Position numbers and translations under genes: made by a program
Assembly (NCBI GenBank): GCA_947499565.1
Contig: CANMOV010000003.1
Coordinates: 310,001 to 374,000 of the forward strand
Direction of reading: 5' to 3'
Length of the DNA: 64,000 nucleotides
Source: an uncultured Croceitalea sp.
GTDB lineage: Bacteria; Bacteroidota; Bacteroidia; Flavobacteriales; Flavobacteriaceae
Shown: piece by piece, positions 43,946-51,954 of the stretch
How positions within the stretch are numbered: the first letter of the stretch is position 1
Layout of the letters: the number at the start of each line of letters is the position of its first letter
The notes under the pieces: model-generated
Told to the model about the DNA's origin: nothing
What the model saw: only the letters and a program-made list of their open reading frames with translations
The model's database searches: none

Positions 43946-44809
43946 GTGAAAATCCAATTAGAAACTATATCGCCAGATACTAAAAGTCCATTTAGGCTTT
44001 TACATGACCCTAAATTGAATCATTTGTTTTATTGGCATTTTCATCCAGAACTTGAACTTGTTTATATAGAAGGAGCAAGTGCAAAAAGACATGTTGGAAA
44101 TCACATATCTGAATATAAGGGAAGTGATTTGGTTTTAATTGGAGCTAACATACCTCATCTCAACTTTGATCACGGAGTAACAACTACCTATCGTAAAGAA
44201 GTTTTGCACTTTAAATCTAATTTTAGAGATAAAGTTCTGGACACTTTGCCAGAATTACATCAGATTAATAGATTATTAGACTTAGCTAAATACGGAATTG
44301 CATTCTTTGGGACTACTAAAAAGGAGGTAGGTGAGCTAATGAAAACTTTGCATTCTCTTGAGCCTTTTGATTATTTTATGACCATCATGCGTCTTTTAAA
44401 ACTATTAGCGCTTAGTAATGAGTTTGAGCTATTACATAAAAAACCCTTTGTTAATAGGTATAGTAATAAAGAACAGCAACGAATTCGTAAAATCTATGGT
44501 TTCATAGATGAGCGATACCAATCTAAAATTTCTCTTGAAGAAGTAGCGGCATTATGCAATTTAACTAAACCTGCTTTTTGCAGGTATTTTAAAAAAACTA
44601 CTGGCAGTACTTTTGTTCAGTTTTTAAATCAATACCGTATAAGTCAAGCAAAACGATTGCTTTTAAAGGGTAAAAATATCACTGAAGCATGTTACGAGTG
44701 TGGTTTTGAAAGTCTTTCTTATTTTAATCGAAGTTTCAAAAAAATTACTGGGGAGAATCCATCGGAATTTAAAATAACATTTTCCAAAAAAGAACCGCCC
44801 CAAGCTTAA
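43946..44809 (+). CDS. AraC-family transcriptional regulator with cupin domain
   Basis: About 287 residues from GTG 43946 (VKIQLETISPDTKSPF). The ATG at 43910 lies ahead of the likely promoter and encodes no conserved residues. An N-terminal cupin sensor domain (FYWHFHPELELVYIEG near 29) and two C-terminal HTH motifs (ISLEEVAALCNLTKPAFCRYFKKTTG and ITEACYECGFESLSYFNRSFKKITG, about 195-280) give the standard AraC layout. It is divergent from PhyH and probably activates it in response to a small ligand. Its last codons are part of a terminator hairpin for the gene on the other strand. Confidence 0.92.
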   Translation: MKIQLETISPDTKSPFRLLHDPKLNHLFYWHFHPELELVYIEGASAKRHVGNHISEYKGSDLVLIGANIPHLNFDHGVTTTYRKEVLHFKSNFRDKVLDTLPELHQINRLLDLAKYGIAFFGTTKKEVGELMKTLHSLEPFDYFMTIMRLLKLLALSNEFELLHKKPFVNRYSNKEQQRIRKIYGFIDERYQSKISLEEVAALCNLTKPAFCRYFKKTTGSTFVQFLNQYRISQAKRLLLKGKNITEACYECGFESLSYFNRSFKKITGENPSEFKITFSKKEPPQA

Positions 44810-44827
44810 GATGCTCTGGGGCGGTTC
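44783..44827 (-). terminator. Intrinsic terminator partly inside the AraC coding end
   Basis: GAACCGCCCCA (44792-44802) pairs with TGGGGCGGTTC (44817-44827) over a 14-nt loop. On the minus strand it is followed by a T-run, ending the transcript of 44885-45802. The distal arm is within the last six codons (Glu-Pro-Pro-Gln-Ala-stop) of the plus-strand AraC gene. Confidence 0.85.
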
Positions 44828-44831
44828 CTAA

Positions 44832-44875
44832 CTAAATAACCAACCAAAAAACTTAATATAATAGTCGTAGACTAT
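44832..44875. other. Second exact CTAAATAACCAACCAAA module
   Basis: CTAAATAACCAACCAAA (44832-44848) is identical to 13446-13462. It is beside a terminator hairpin here too, and is followed by ACTTAATATA and a small ATAGTC-GTA-GACTAT hairpin (44861-44875). It lies between the stop of the lipoprotein gene (44885) and the terminator. In the transcript of that gene it reads as TTTGGTTGGTTATTTAG immediately before the terminator stem. Confidence 0.45.
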
Positions 44876-44884
44876 TTGTATTCC

Positions 44885-45802
44885 TTACATTTTACGCTTA
44901 CGCGTAACATTCATCTTTTTATTAGCAGATTTTACTCGCTTTTTACCTGTTTTACTATCAGATTTTAAGTATTGAATAAAACCTCTACCTCCAAACTCAT
45001 AAACTGTTTCACTTGCTACATGGTAAAGTTCTACCGTACTATCATCAATAACGTAAAGCTCAAAGTAATCATTGCCCAGAAAATCGTAATCCAGTGTTAA
45101 AGTTTTGAGTGTTTCATCATTCGTATCAAAAACTTCATAATCTCCTTCATAATCCCACTCTAGATTTGATAGCGGTGTACCAGAAGCATCAATGGAAGAT
45201 CTAAAATAACCTCCATTATCAGAGAAAAACTGTAAAAAGTTTTCATTATCAAACTCATTTATTGCTCCCACTTCACTTGTAAAAGTTTTTTCCCATGCTC
45301 CATACTCTTGTAAAAGCAGATTGATGTTTTCATAAAATAGTCTATCATAGTCAAAATTATTACGCTGATATCCATTTAAAAAATATGATGTATTAGAACG
45401 TGAATCGTATAATTCTAAAGTGCTATTGTTAATGGCATAAACATCTAGCTCCCAAAAACCATCAATATCATGATCAATATCAACTACTCCACTTAAGGTT
45501 GAATAAGAACCTACATCTATCCCCAAGCCATTACCTGTTTTTCCAACACCTGCAATATTGTTATTTGCATAAACAATCCCTCTATCAAATGAAATAGTAA
45601 AAGCACGTTGTAAAAATGGAACTTCTCCATTTCCTTTGGTAGCATTAATATCTACATACCATAAATCATATGCTTGTAATGCTTGGTTGGTATTAAACGG
45701 GGATTCTACGATGATATCATCATCTAAAATAACCTCTGTATAACATGAACTTGCTAAAAGCCCAATCCCTAATAATCCAAATAGTATTTTTCTTGTTCCC
45801 AT
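44885..45802 (-). CDS. Lipoprotein of unknown function with basic tail
   Basis: 305 residues. Lipoprotein signal (LLGIGLLASSC, Cys20). The mature part is beta-rich and seems to be organised in two similar blocks (about 40-160 and 165-280): FLQRAFTISFDRGIVYANN then SYSTLSGVVDIDHDIDGFWELDVYAINNSTLELYD, and FLQFFSDNGGYFRSS then LTLDYDFLGNDYFELYVIDDSTVELYH. The last 25 residues are strongly basic (KKRVKSANKKMN). No family is recognised. Single gene with its terminator inside the neighbouring AraC end. Confidence 0.75.
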   Translation of the reverse strand: MGTRKILFGLLGIGLLASSCYTEVILDDDIIVESPFNTNQALQAYDLWYVDINATKGNGEVPFLQRAFTISFDRGIVYANNNIAGVGKTGNGLGIDVGSYSTLSGVVDIDHDIDGFWELDVYAINNSTLELYDSRSNTSYFLNGYQRNNFDYDRLFYENINLLLQEYGAWEKTFTSEVGAINEFDNENFLQFFSDNGGYFRSSIDASGTPLSNLEWDYEGDYEVFDTNDETLKTLTLDYDFLGNDYFELYVIDDSTVELYHVASETVYEFGGRGFIQYLKSDSKTGKKRVKSANKKMNVTRKRKM

Positions 45803-45938
45803 AATTTTTTGGTTTAATGATTTGATATAACTATTTCAAGCACCATGCCAAAAAATGTAAAGCACTGATTATCAATATATAATATGAATTTTTTGATTTA
45901 ACTACCTTTAGCCCTTTATAATTTTTAAACCATAAGAA

Positions 45939-46928
45939 TTGAAGATTGCTGTTTTAGGAGGTGGAAGCTGGGCTACGGCCATAGTTAAAATGTTGACTGA
46001 AAATTCTGATGACGTGTTTTGGTACATGCGCAGTATTTATGCTATTGAACATATTAAAAAAGAAGGGCACAATCCCAACTATTTAAGTTCAGTAGAATTA
46101 CACAATGAGCGCATTAGTCTAACCAATTCTATGGACGATGCTGTTAAAGCTTCTGATATTCTTGTTTTTGCAATTCCATCAGCCTTTTTAGAAACAGAGC
46201 TTAAAAAGCTAACCGTATCTCTAGAAAACAAAATTATTTTTTCTGCCATTAAAGGAATTGTTCCCGAAACTGGATTAATTGTCGGTGAACATTTTTATGA
46301 AAAGTATAAAATTCCTTTTGAAAATATTGGTGTAATTACTGGTCCATGCCATGCCGAGGAAGTTGCCCTAGAGCGCCTTTCTTACTTAACAATTGCCAGC
46401 GCAGATGAAGAAAAAGCAAAATTATTGGCAAATCACCTTAAAAGCCATTACATAAAAACCAAAATATCTGATGATATTATTGGGACCGAATATGCCGCTA
46501 TGTTGAAAAATATTTATGCGATTGCTGCTGGAATAGCGCATGGCTTGGGGTATGGAGATAATTTTCAGAGTGTATTAATGAGTAATGCTATTCGTGAAAT
46601 GAAACGCTTTATTGGTCGTGTTCATAAAATGAAACGGAATATCAATAATTCTGCCTACCTAGGAGATTTACTAGTTACTGGTTATTCCACTTTTAGCCGG
46701 AACCGCATGTTTGGTAATATGATTGGCAAGGGTTATACCGTTAAAAGCGCTCAAATGGAAATGAACATGGTTGCCGAAGGCTATTATGCCACTAAAAGTG
46801 CCCATTTGTTAAACCAAAAGCACGAGAAAAAGTCTAAAACACCTATTATTAATGCAGTATACGATATTCTTTATGAGAATAAGAATCCTAAAAAGATTTT
46901 TAAAAAGCTAACAGATAGGTTAGACTAA
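45939..46928 (+). CDS. gpsA: Glycerol-3-phosphate dehydrogenase [NAD(P)+]
   Basis: 329 residues. TTG at 45939 is the only start that keeps the first strand and GGGSWATAIV dinucleotide loop (TTG-Lys-Ile-Ala-Val). It reduces dihydroxyacetone phosphate to sn-glycerol-3-phosphate for phospholipid synthesis. Conserved pieces are FSAIKGIVPETG near 100, GVITGPCHAEEVA near 131 and the catalytic Lys region EYAAMLKNIYAIAAGIAHGLGYGDN near 188-210. Convergent with glpD, which consumes the same metabolite; the two stop regions overlap by four bases. Confidence 0.94.
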   Translation: MKIAVLGGGSWATAIVKMLTENSDDVFWYMRSIYAIEHIKKEGHNPNYLSSVELHNERISLTNSMDDAVKASDILVFAIPSAFLETELKKLTVSLENKIIFSAIKGIVPETGLIVGEHFYEKYKIPFENIGVITGPCHAEEVALERLSYLTIASADEEKAKLLANHLKSHYIKTKISDDIIGTEYAAMLKNIYAIAAGIAHGLGYGDNFQSVLMSNAIREMKRFIGRVHKMKRNINNSAYLGDLLVTGYSTFSRNRMFGNMIGKGYTVKSAQMEMNMVAEGYYATKSAHLLNQKHEKKSKTPIINAVYDILYENKNPKKIFKKLTDRLD

Positions 46929-48583
46929 CTCCTTTCTAAAGAAAAATTGGAGTGTGAGTCTAGCTCCGCCTCGAGCATTTCCTTAAAGTTTAAAACCTGA
47001 GCATCATCATAATCGTATGCTTTTTTAAAATCCACAAGTAGGGGTTCCATATAGGTTCTTATACTCTCAATATCAAAATATAAACGCCCGGTTCTTCGGA
47101 TAAAGAAATCCATTGGGTTTAACACCATTTCGTTTTCTATTCCAAATTGCAATTCTGCTCGTATCATTCGTAAGTGAGCATCGTTATTCTTTAAGGATTT
47201 ATAGCCCAAAAGTATGTTCTCTGTTTGTTTTCCATAGTTAGTTACAAGATACCAAGCATCATAATGCGTAAATCCATCCGGTTCTATTCTTGCAAAAACT
47301 TCACTAATATATTTTTTAACGTGCTTAAACTTTTTGAACTCACTTCCACACAACGGAATCTTATCTGTAGTACATGCTTCAAATTCCAAATCATAATCTT
47401 CTTCCATTTTTTTTGAAATCCGATTTACAACTCGCTCCGCCATTTTCCTGTAGCCTGTAAGCTTCCCTCCTGCAATGCTAACCAATCCCGTATCTGAGGT
47501 GAAAATTTCATCTTTTCTAGATAATTCAGAAGCAGATTTGCCTTCTTCATGAATTAATGGTCTAAGGCCAGCCCAAGAAGAAATAATATCATCCAATTCC
47601 AAATTGATATTTGGAAACATATTATTCACTGCGGATATTAAATAAATAGCGTCTGCAATATCCGTTTTAACATTATCCTTATCCAAATTAAAATTGGTGT
47701 CCGTAGTACCTACGTAGGTTATTTTTCCCCTAGGAATAGCAAACATCATTCGACCATCTGGAATATCAAAATACACCGATTGTTTTACGGGAAGTTTTTC
47801 AAAAGGAAATACCAGATGTACTCCTTTCGTAAGATGAAGACGCTTGCCTTTCTTTGAGTTATTTGTACTTCTTAATTCGTCTACCCATGGCCCAGCAGCA
47901 CTAATTACATATTTTGATTTTATGCTGAATTGCGTTCCTGTTGCAACATCCATAACCTTTACTCCGGCTACTTTGTCATCTTCATAAATAAAGTCTTCAA
48001 CCTCAGCATAATTCAAGGCTTTAGCGCCATAACTTAAACTAGTTTTAATATTTTCAATAGTTAATCTAGCATCATCTGTCCGGTACTCGGCATAATACCC
48101 AGCTCCATTAAGTATCTTTTTAGGCAATAATGGCTCTAATTTTAAAGCTTCTTTTTTTTCAAGCATTTGACGTTTATCGTCGCCTGTTACTTGAGCCAAA
48201 ATATCATATACCTTAAGCCCAATTGAAGTTAGCCATTTACCATAGGAACCTCCATCAATTAGTGGTAAAAGCATCTTTTCTGGCAGCACCAAATGCGGGG
48301 CTAATTTATGAACAATAGCACGTTCTGAACCAACTTCTTTTACCAACCAAAAATCGAACTGTTTTAAATAGCGTAAACCTCCGTGAATTAGTTTTGTAGA
48401 TTTACTACTTGTTCCAGAAGCAAAATCATTCTTTTCAACCAAAGCTACTTTCATACCTCTAGAAGCAGCGTCTAGAGCAATACCTCCTCCAGTAATTCCA
48501 CCTCCAATAACAACTAGATCATAGGTTTCATTAGAAAACTCTTTAATAATTTCCTTACGGTCAAGATTTGAAAATCGAGTCAT
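46925..48583 (-). CDS. glpD: FAD-dependent glycerol-3-phosphate dehydrogenase
   Basis: About 552 residues from ATG 48583 (MTRFSNLDRKEIIKEF); an ATG nine codons earlier adds only a Lys-rich tail. It oxidises glycerol-3-phosphate to dihydroxyacetone phosphate, passing electrons to the quinone pool. The FAD motif DLVVIGGGITGGGIALDAASRG (about 23-44) is followed by the conserved GTSSKSTKLIHGGLRYL (about 55-72), and a C-terminal helical DAO_C domain. It is convergent with gpsA, and the two coding regions overlap by four bases. No glpF or glpK lies nearby. Confidence 0.95.
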   Translation of the reverse strand: MTRFSNLDRKEIIKEFSNETYDLVVIGGGITGGGIALDAASRGMKVALVEKNDFASGTSSKSTKLIHGGLRYLKQFDFWLVKEVGSERAIVHKLAPHLVLPEKMLLPLIDGGSYGKWLTSIGLKVYDILAQVTGDDKRQMLEKKEALKLEPLLPKKILNGAGYYAEYRTDDARLTIENIKTSLSYGAKALNYAEVEDFIYEDDKVAGVKVMDVATGTQFSIKSKYVISAAGPWVDELRSTNNSKKGKRLHLTKGVHLVFPFEKLPVKQSVYFDIPDGRMMFAIPRGKITYVGTTDTNFNLDKDNVKTDIADAIYLISAVNNMFPNINLELDDIISSWAGLRPLIHEEGKSASELSRKDEIFTSDTGLVSIAGGKLTGYRKMAERVVNRISKKMEEDYDLEFEACTTDKIPLCGSEFKKFKHVKKYISEVFARIEPDGFTHYDAWYLVTNYGKQTENILLGYKSLKNNDAHLRMIRAELQFGIENEMVLNPMDFFIRRTGRLYFDIESIRTYMEPLLVDFKKAYDYDDAQVLNFKEMLEAELDSHSNFSLERS

Positions 48584-48659
48584 GCTTTTCTTTTTCAATA
48601 TTATATGCAAAGATGCAAAATTTAGTATGCTACTCTATGCTATTTTTTGATTTATTATT

Positions 48660-48980
48660 TTAAAGATTTGGATTGGTTCCAAAATCATATTCTCTTTCCA
48701 CCAAACATATTCTTACTTTATACCAAGAGTACCATTCTTTTCTACCGCATTCTTGAGCCACTAAATGGTCTACATTTTCTTTCCAATTGCTAATTGCTTC
48801 TTTAGTTTTCCAATAGCTTATTGCAATCCCTAAACCAGAACGCGCACTTTCAAAATCTAAAAACCCAGGTTGTTGTCGAGCGAGTTTTTCCATTTGCTGA
48901 GCCATAGCTTCATAACCATTATCTTCAGGAGTTCGTGTATTTGTAAAAATTACGGCATAGTAAGGCTTTTGTAATTCCAT
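48660..48980 (-). CDS. Antibiotic biosynthesis monooxygenase (ABM) fold protein
   Basis: A 106-residue ferredoxin-like ABM protein. It has YYAVIFTNTRTPEDNGYEAMAQQMEKLARQQPGFLDFESARSG, then ISYWKTKEAISNWKENVDH with the usual Trp/Tyr positions. Such small dimeric proteins can be cofactor-free oxygenases or heme-degrading, but most have no known role. Its start overlaps the stop of the upstream gene (TAATG), so translation is coupled. Confidence 0.85.
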   Translation of the reverse strand: MELQKPYYAVIFTNTRTPEDNGYEAMAQQMEKLARQQPGFLDFESARSGLGIAISYWKTKEAISNWKENVDHLVAQECGRKEWYSWYKVRICLVEREYDFGTNPNL

Positions 48981-49336
48981 TATAATATATATTCCTTTTC
49001 GATAAAATAGTTAACGATAGCTTCTTTCATTAAAACAGTTTGCTCACCGGCTTTAAGTGGCGGTAACTCTTCTTTTATGGTATAGTGCGGCCAACCATCA
49101 TCATCAAAAAAATCAAACTCATAATAACCATAGGGTTCTAATAACCTACAAATGGCAATATGCATTAAATTAACCTTCTCGTCTTTTTTATACTTCTTTT
49201 CATACTGCCCTAATTCTTGTACACCAACCAAATAAATGATAGCATCCAATTCTAAAACATCTCCATCTGCAAATTGCTTAGAAAGCTTCGCTACAAGTAA
49301 TTCCCAACGCTCTTTTAAAACTGTATCTCTAGCCAT
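48980..49336 (-). CDS. Conserved hypothetical, possibly DNA-associated small acidic protein
   Basis: 118 residues from ATG 49336 (MARDTVLKERWELL). An ATG six codons earlier would add hydrophobic residues. The body is helix-rich and acidic (LDAIIYLVGVQELGQYEKKYKKDEKVNLMHIAIC, then FDFFDDDGWPHYTIKEELPP). No catalytic motif is recognised. It may be a family common in Flavobacteriia, but I cannot name it. It is coupled to the ABM gene by a one-base overlap and is divergent from cvpA at 49399. Confidence 0.75.
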   Translation of the reverse strand: MARDTVLKERWELLVAKLSKQFADGDVLELDAIIYLVGVQELGQYEKKYKKDEKVNLMHIAICRLLEPYGYYEFDFFDDDGWPHYTIKEELPPLKAGEQTVLMKEAIVNYFIEKEYIL

Positions 49337-49373
49337 AAAAACACTAAAAATCAAAGGTACAAATTCAATATCC

Positions 49374-49381
49374 TATATTTG
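49374..49381 (+). promoter_or_regulatory. -7 element of cvpA
   Basis: TATATTTG fits TAnnTTTG and ends 17 bp before the ATG at 49399, giving a leader of about 10 nt. Confidence 0.5.
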
Positions 49382-49398
49382 TTTAAAACACTATTATC

Positions 49399-49908
49399 AT
49401 GAGCTTTCTAGATATTGTCTTAGGTATTCTTCTCGCTTGGGGACTCTATAAAGGTTTAAAAAATGGCCTGTTTGTTGAACTTGCTTCCTTGGTTGCTCTT
49501 ATTGCAGGTATTTACGGTGCTATTCATTTTTCCTATATCGCAGGAGATTACCTATGGGAAAATATGGAGTGGAATGAAAAATATATAAAGGTAACAGCAT
49601 TCTTAATCACATTTGTTGCCATAGTAGTACTTGTAGGCTTAGCAGGGAAACTATTGACTAAAGTAGCAGATTTTGCTATGCTTGGTTTATTAAACAAAAT
49701 TGCCGGAGGGATTTTTGGCGCTTTAAAAGTTGCCGTCATTTTAGGCGCTATGCTTATCTTTTTTGAAAGGGCAACGGCGTCACTAAATTTTATTAATAAA
49801 GACACTCAAAACGAATCTATCCTTTATAAACCCGTAAGAGATATAGGAGCATTTGTTTTTAGCAGGGTTTTTAAAGATGATACTACTGAAAATGATGCTA
49901 AAAAGTAA
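49399..49908 (+). CDS. CvpA-family membrane protein
   Basis: 169 residues with four membrane helices (about 3-22, 28-47, 66-90 and 102-125). The family pattern is visible: LDIVLGILLAWGLYKGLKNGLFVELASLVALIAGIY, then LAGKLLTKVADFAMLGLLNKIAGGIFGALKVA. CvpA is linked to colicin V production and envelope integrity in E. coli, but its biochemical function is unknown. A -7 element lies 17 bp upstream. The tail (residues 150-169) is acidic/polar. Confidence 0.88.
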   Translation: MSFLDIVLGILLAWGLYKGLKNGLFVELASLVALIAGIYGAIHFSYIAGDYLWENMEWNEKYIKVTAFLITFVAIVVLVGLAGKLLTKVADFAMLGLLNKIAGGIFGALKVAVILGAMLIFFERATASLNFINKDTQNESILYKPVRDIGAFVFSRVFKDDTTENDAKK

Positions 49909-50059
49909 CTCATTTTGGTATTTCTTCTAATAAATAGTACGCCATACCGAAAAACCAACAAGCATTATCGCATTCTTTAAGAAAAGCAGTAACATTGCTC
50001 TCTGCTTTAACAAAGCAATATTGAAGCTGCCCAAAATCTTCATATGAACTGCCTCATTA

Positions 50060-50551
50060 ATGAGAAAACTAATGAGAAAGGCAGTATTTTTAAAAACACT
50101 ATTAGTCACATGTATCATCTCAATGATATCTTGTACTTCAGAAAACATAGGCGAAACTGAACAACTTAATCTAGTTAACGACACAAGGTTAGAGGCTCAA
50201 ATAATGACACTTATTAATTCTCACCGCGAATCTATAGGATTAGCAATATTAAATTTTAATGACGTGGCATATACACATGCCAATGACCATACCGAGTATA
50301 TGATTCTAAAAGGAGGTCTTAGTCATGATAACTTTAACATAAGAGCATCAAAAATCTCATCCGAGGCAAATGCTGAGGAGGTAGGGGAAAATGTTGCTAA
50401 GGACTATTCTACCGCAGAAGCTGTTTTTAATGGGTGGATTACTAGTATTCCTCATAAAGAAAATATAGAAAGTGATTTTACACATACAGCTATAAGTGCA
50501 AAAGAAGATTTAAATGGTAATCTGTACTTCACACAAATTTTCTTCAAATAA
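50060..50551 (+). CDS. CAP (SCP/PR1) domain lipoprotein, copy 1
   Basis: 163 residues. The lipoprotein signal ends MISC, Cys25 from ATG 50060; a second ATG at 50072 gives a shorter signal. The CAP domain (about 45-163) shows LINSHRESIGL, YTHANDHTEYM, LSHDNFNIRASK, the GENVAKDY segment with the acidic residue of the cavity, and IPHKENIESDFTHTAIS. These give the His/Glu cavity of PR1-like proteins. Roles in the superfamily include lipid binding or proteolysis, so the function here is open. A close paralogue follows at 50864. Confidence 0.9.
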   Translation: MRKLMRKAVFLKTLLVTCIISMISCTSENIGETEQLNLVNDTRLEAQIMTLINSHRESIGLAILNFNDVAYTHANDHTEYMILKGGLSHDNFNIRASKISSEANAEEVGENVAKDYSTAEAVFNGWITSIPHKENIESDFTHTAISAKEDLNGNLYFTQIFFK

Positions 50552-50621
50552 TTAAAACACCATATCTCTAGGGTAATTGAACGATGATTCTTGCTTTTGC
50601 TCTATAACAAGTATTTTCTTA

Positions 50622-50690
50622 CATCGTTAAAAGAAGGTTTTATCATGTTAAACTGTTCAAAATGGCATGAAAAGCACGTTTTTAACGATG
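50622..50690. repeat. 11-bp perfect inverted repeat CATCGTTAAAA/TTTTAACGATG
   Basis: The arms 50622-50632 and 50680-50690 match exactly over a 47-base loop. The right arm is shared with a second shorter hairpin to 50712, so two mutually exclusive folds are possible. Confidence 0.7.
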
Positions 50691-50734
50691 AAAAATTCTT
50701 CGTATTTCATCGATAAGCCCTTATATGGCCTTAT

Positions 50735-50786
50735 TTTACACATTATCGAAATTTTTGTTCATCACACAGTGTTTTTAATGTGTAAA
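50735..50786. repeat. 10-bp perfect inverted repeat TTTACACATT/AATGTGTAAA
   Basis: The arms 50735-50744 and 50777-50786 match exactly over a 32-base loop that holds an inner ACAC-A-GTGT hairpin. It lies 78 bp before the second CAP gene. Confidence 0.68.
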
Positions 50787-50863
50787 GTTGAGTTCAGATG
50801 TAGATTCGCAGAGCAAATGACAAACAACGCATTACATATATAAAAGACTAATTCCCCCAAATC

Positions 50864-51367
50864 ATGAAATTACAATACGCCTTTTTATTCCTTTTTTTAG
50901 CTGTTTTAACTTCTTGTACTTCTCCTTCGATTCAAGAGGAAGAAGCATTATTTGAAAACGAGGATACTTCAATTGAAAGTGCAGAAGTAAATGCTTCTAC
51001 AGTAGCAAATGAAGTTTTTGAAGCTATAAATAACCATAGAGAAGAAATGGGCTTAACAAAATTAGTATTTAGTGATAATGCCTATAAGTATGCCGATGAG
51101 CATACCGATTATATGATTGCGCAAGGAAAAATTAGCCATGACAACTTTAACGAAAGAGCAAGCAATTTGGCCAATGAAACTGGAGCTACTGTAGTCAAAG
51201 AAAATGTAGCTAAAAATTACCCTAAAGCTGAGCAAGCTTTAAACGGTTGGTTAAATAGTCAATCTCACAAAAATACTATTGAAGGGGATTTTACGCATAC
51301 TACAGTTAGTGTTAAGGCAGATGAGAAAGGAAAATTATACTATACACAGTTATTCTTTAAAAAATAA
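50864..51367 (+). CDS. CAP (SCP/PR1) domain lipoprotein, copy 2
   Basis: 167 residues, clearly a paralogue of the gene at 50060 (AINNHREEMGL, ADEHTDYM, ISHDNFNERASN, ENVAKNYPKAEQALNGW, SHKNTIEGDFTHTTVS, YYTQLFFKK). The lipoprotein signal ends LTSC (Cys19). The GEN of copy 1 reads KEN here, so the cavity residues differ slightly. Tandem duplication followed by divergence is the simple explanation. A terminator hairpin follows at 51417-51447. Confidence 0.9.
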   Translation: MKLQYAFLFLFLAVLTSCTSPSIQEEEALFENEDTSIESAEVNASTVANEVFEAINNHREEMGLTKLVFSDNAYKYADEHTDYMIAQGKISHDNFNERASNLANETGATVVKENVAKNYPKAEQALNGWLNSQSHKNTIEGDFTHTTVSVKADEKGKLYYTQLFFKK

Positions 51368-51416
51368 CAGTAGGAAAGAATTATACATGTTTTAAATTAA
51401 GTATTTGAGGTTTGGA

Positions 51417-51447
51417 GAAAAGGTCTGCATTTTAGCAGACCTTTTTA
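51417..51447 (+). terminator. Intrinsic terminator after CAP copy 2
   Basis: AAAAGGTCTGC pairs with GCAGACCTTTT over a six-base loop, followed by a T-rich run. The stop of the CAP gene is 50 bp upstream. Confidence 0.85.
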
Positions 51448-51497
51448 TTTTAACCTGCTCTTAAAGAATGATTTTATACCTTAGAGAAAAAAGCAAA

Positions 51498-51881
51498 ATG
51501 ATTCTACTACTAGCTAAAGTTTTTACTGCTCTTGTTGCACTTATGCATATCTATTTTTTATGGTTAGAAATGTTTGCTTGGACAACAAGAGGAAAAAAAG
51601 TGTTTAAAAATTTCCCTTCGGATTTATTCGAACCCACAAAAAGCATGGCCGCCAATCAAGGTCTTTACAATGGTTTTCTGGCAGCTGGTCTCCTTTGGTC
51701 TCTTTTTATTAGTGACCCAAACTGGGCCTTTTATATTGCTCTATTTTTTCTTTCTTGTGTTAGCATTGCAGGAATTTATGGATGGATTTCTGTTTCAAAA
51801 AGAATTTTCTTTGTTCAGGGTATCCCGGCTATTATAGCAATTGTGCTATGGGTTACATCAAATAAAAATTTGATTTTTTGA
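51498..51881 (+). CDS. DUF1304 membrane protein
   Basis: 127 residues from ATG 51498 (MILLLAKVFTALVALMHIYFLWLEMFAW). An upstream ATG at 51468 would add ten polar residues before the helix. Four membrane helices are present, with the DUF1304 marks HIYFLWLEMF near 17 and KSMAANQGLYNGFLAAGLLW near 52. The function is unknown. A short gap and a -7 element separate it from the aldehyde dehydrogenase gene. Confidence 0.88.
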   Translation: MILLLAKVFTALVALMHIYFLWLEMFAWTTRGKKVFKNFPSDLFEPTKSMAANQGLYNGFLAAGLLWSLFISDPNWAFYIALFFLSCVSIAGIYGWISVSKRIFFVQGIPAIIAIVLWVTSNKNLIF

Positions 51882-51909
51882 ATGGTCATTTTAACTACAC
51901 TATTCTTCG

Positions 51910-51917
51910 TAGTTTTG
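51910..51917 (+). promoter_or_regulatory. -7 element of the ALDH7 gene
   Basis: TAGTTTTG fits TAnnTTTG and is 38 bp before the ATG at 51955. The -33 element is not clear. Confidence 0.45.
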
Positions 51918-51954
51918 TCAAAAATCTAACAATACTTATTCAAAAAGTTATAAA

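Larger units (their letters stand above)
50552..50863. other. Inverted-repeat-rich spacer between the two CAP genes
   Basis: A 312-bp spacer. It contains an 11-bp perfect inverted repeat (50622-50632 with 50680-50690), an overlapping 8-bp pair (50686-50693 with 50705-50712) and a 10-bp perfect pair (50735-50744 with 50777-50786). The word AACGATG/CATCGTT appears three times. No ORF of useful length is visible. It probably includes the promoter of the second CAP gene and a structured leader or terminator region of the first. Confidence 0.6.

Noticed and set aside
51574-51837. 87-codon frame inside the DUF1304 gene
   Set aside because: A frame-shifted shadow of the DUF1304 membrane helices with hydrophobic composition by default.
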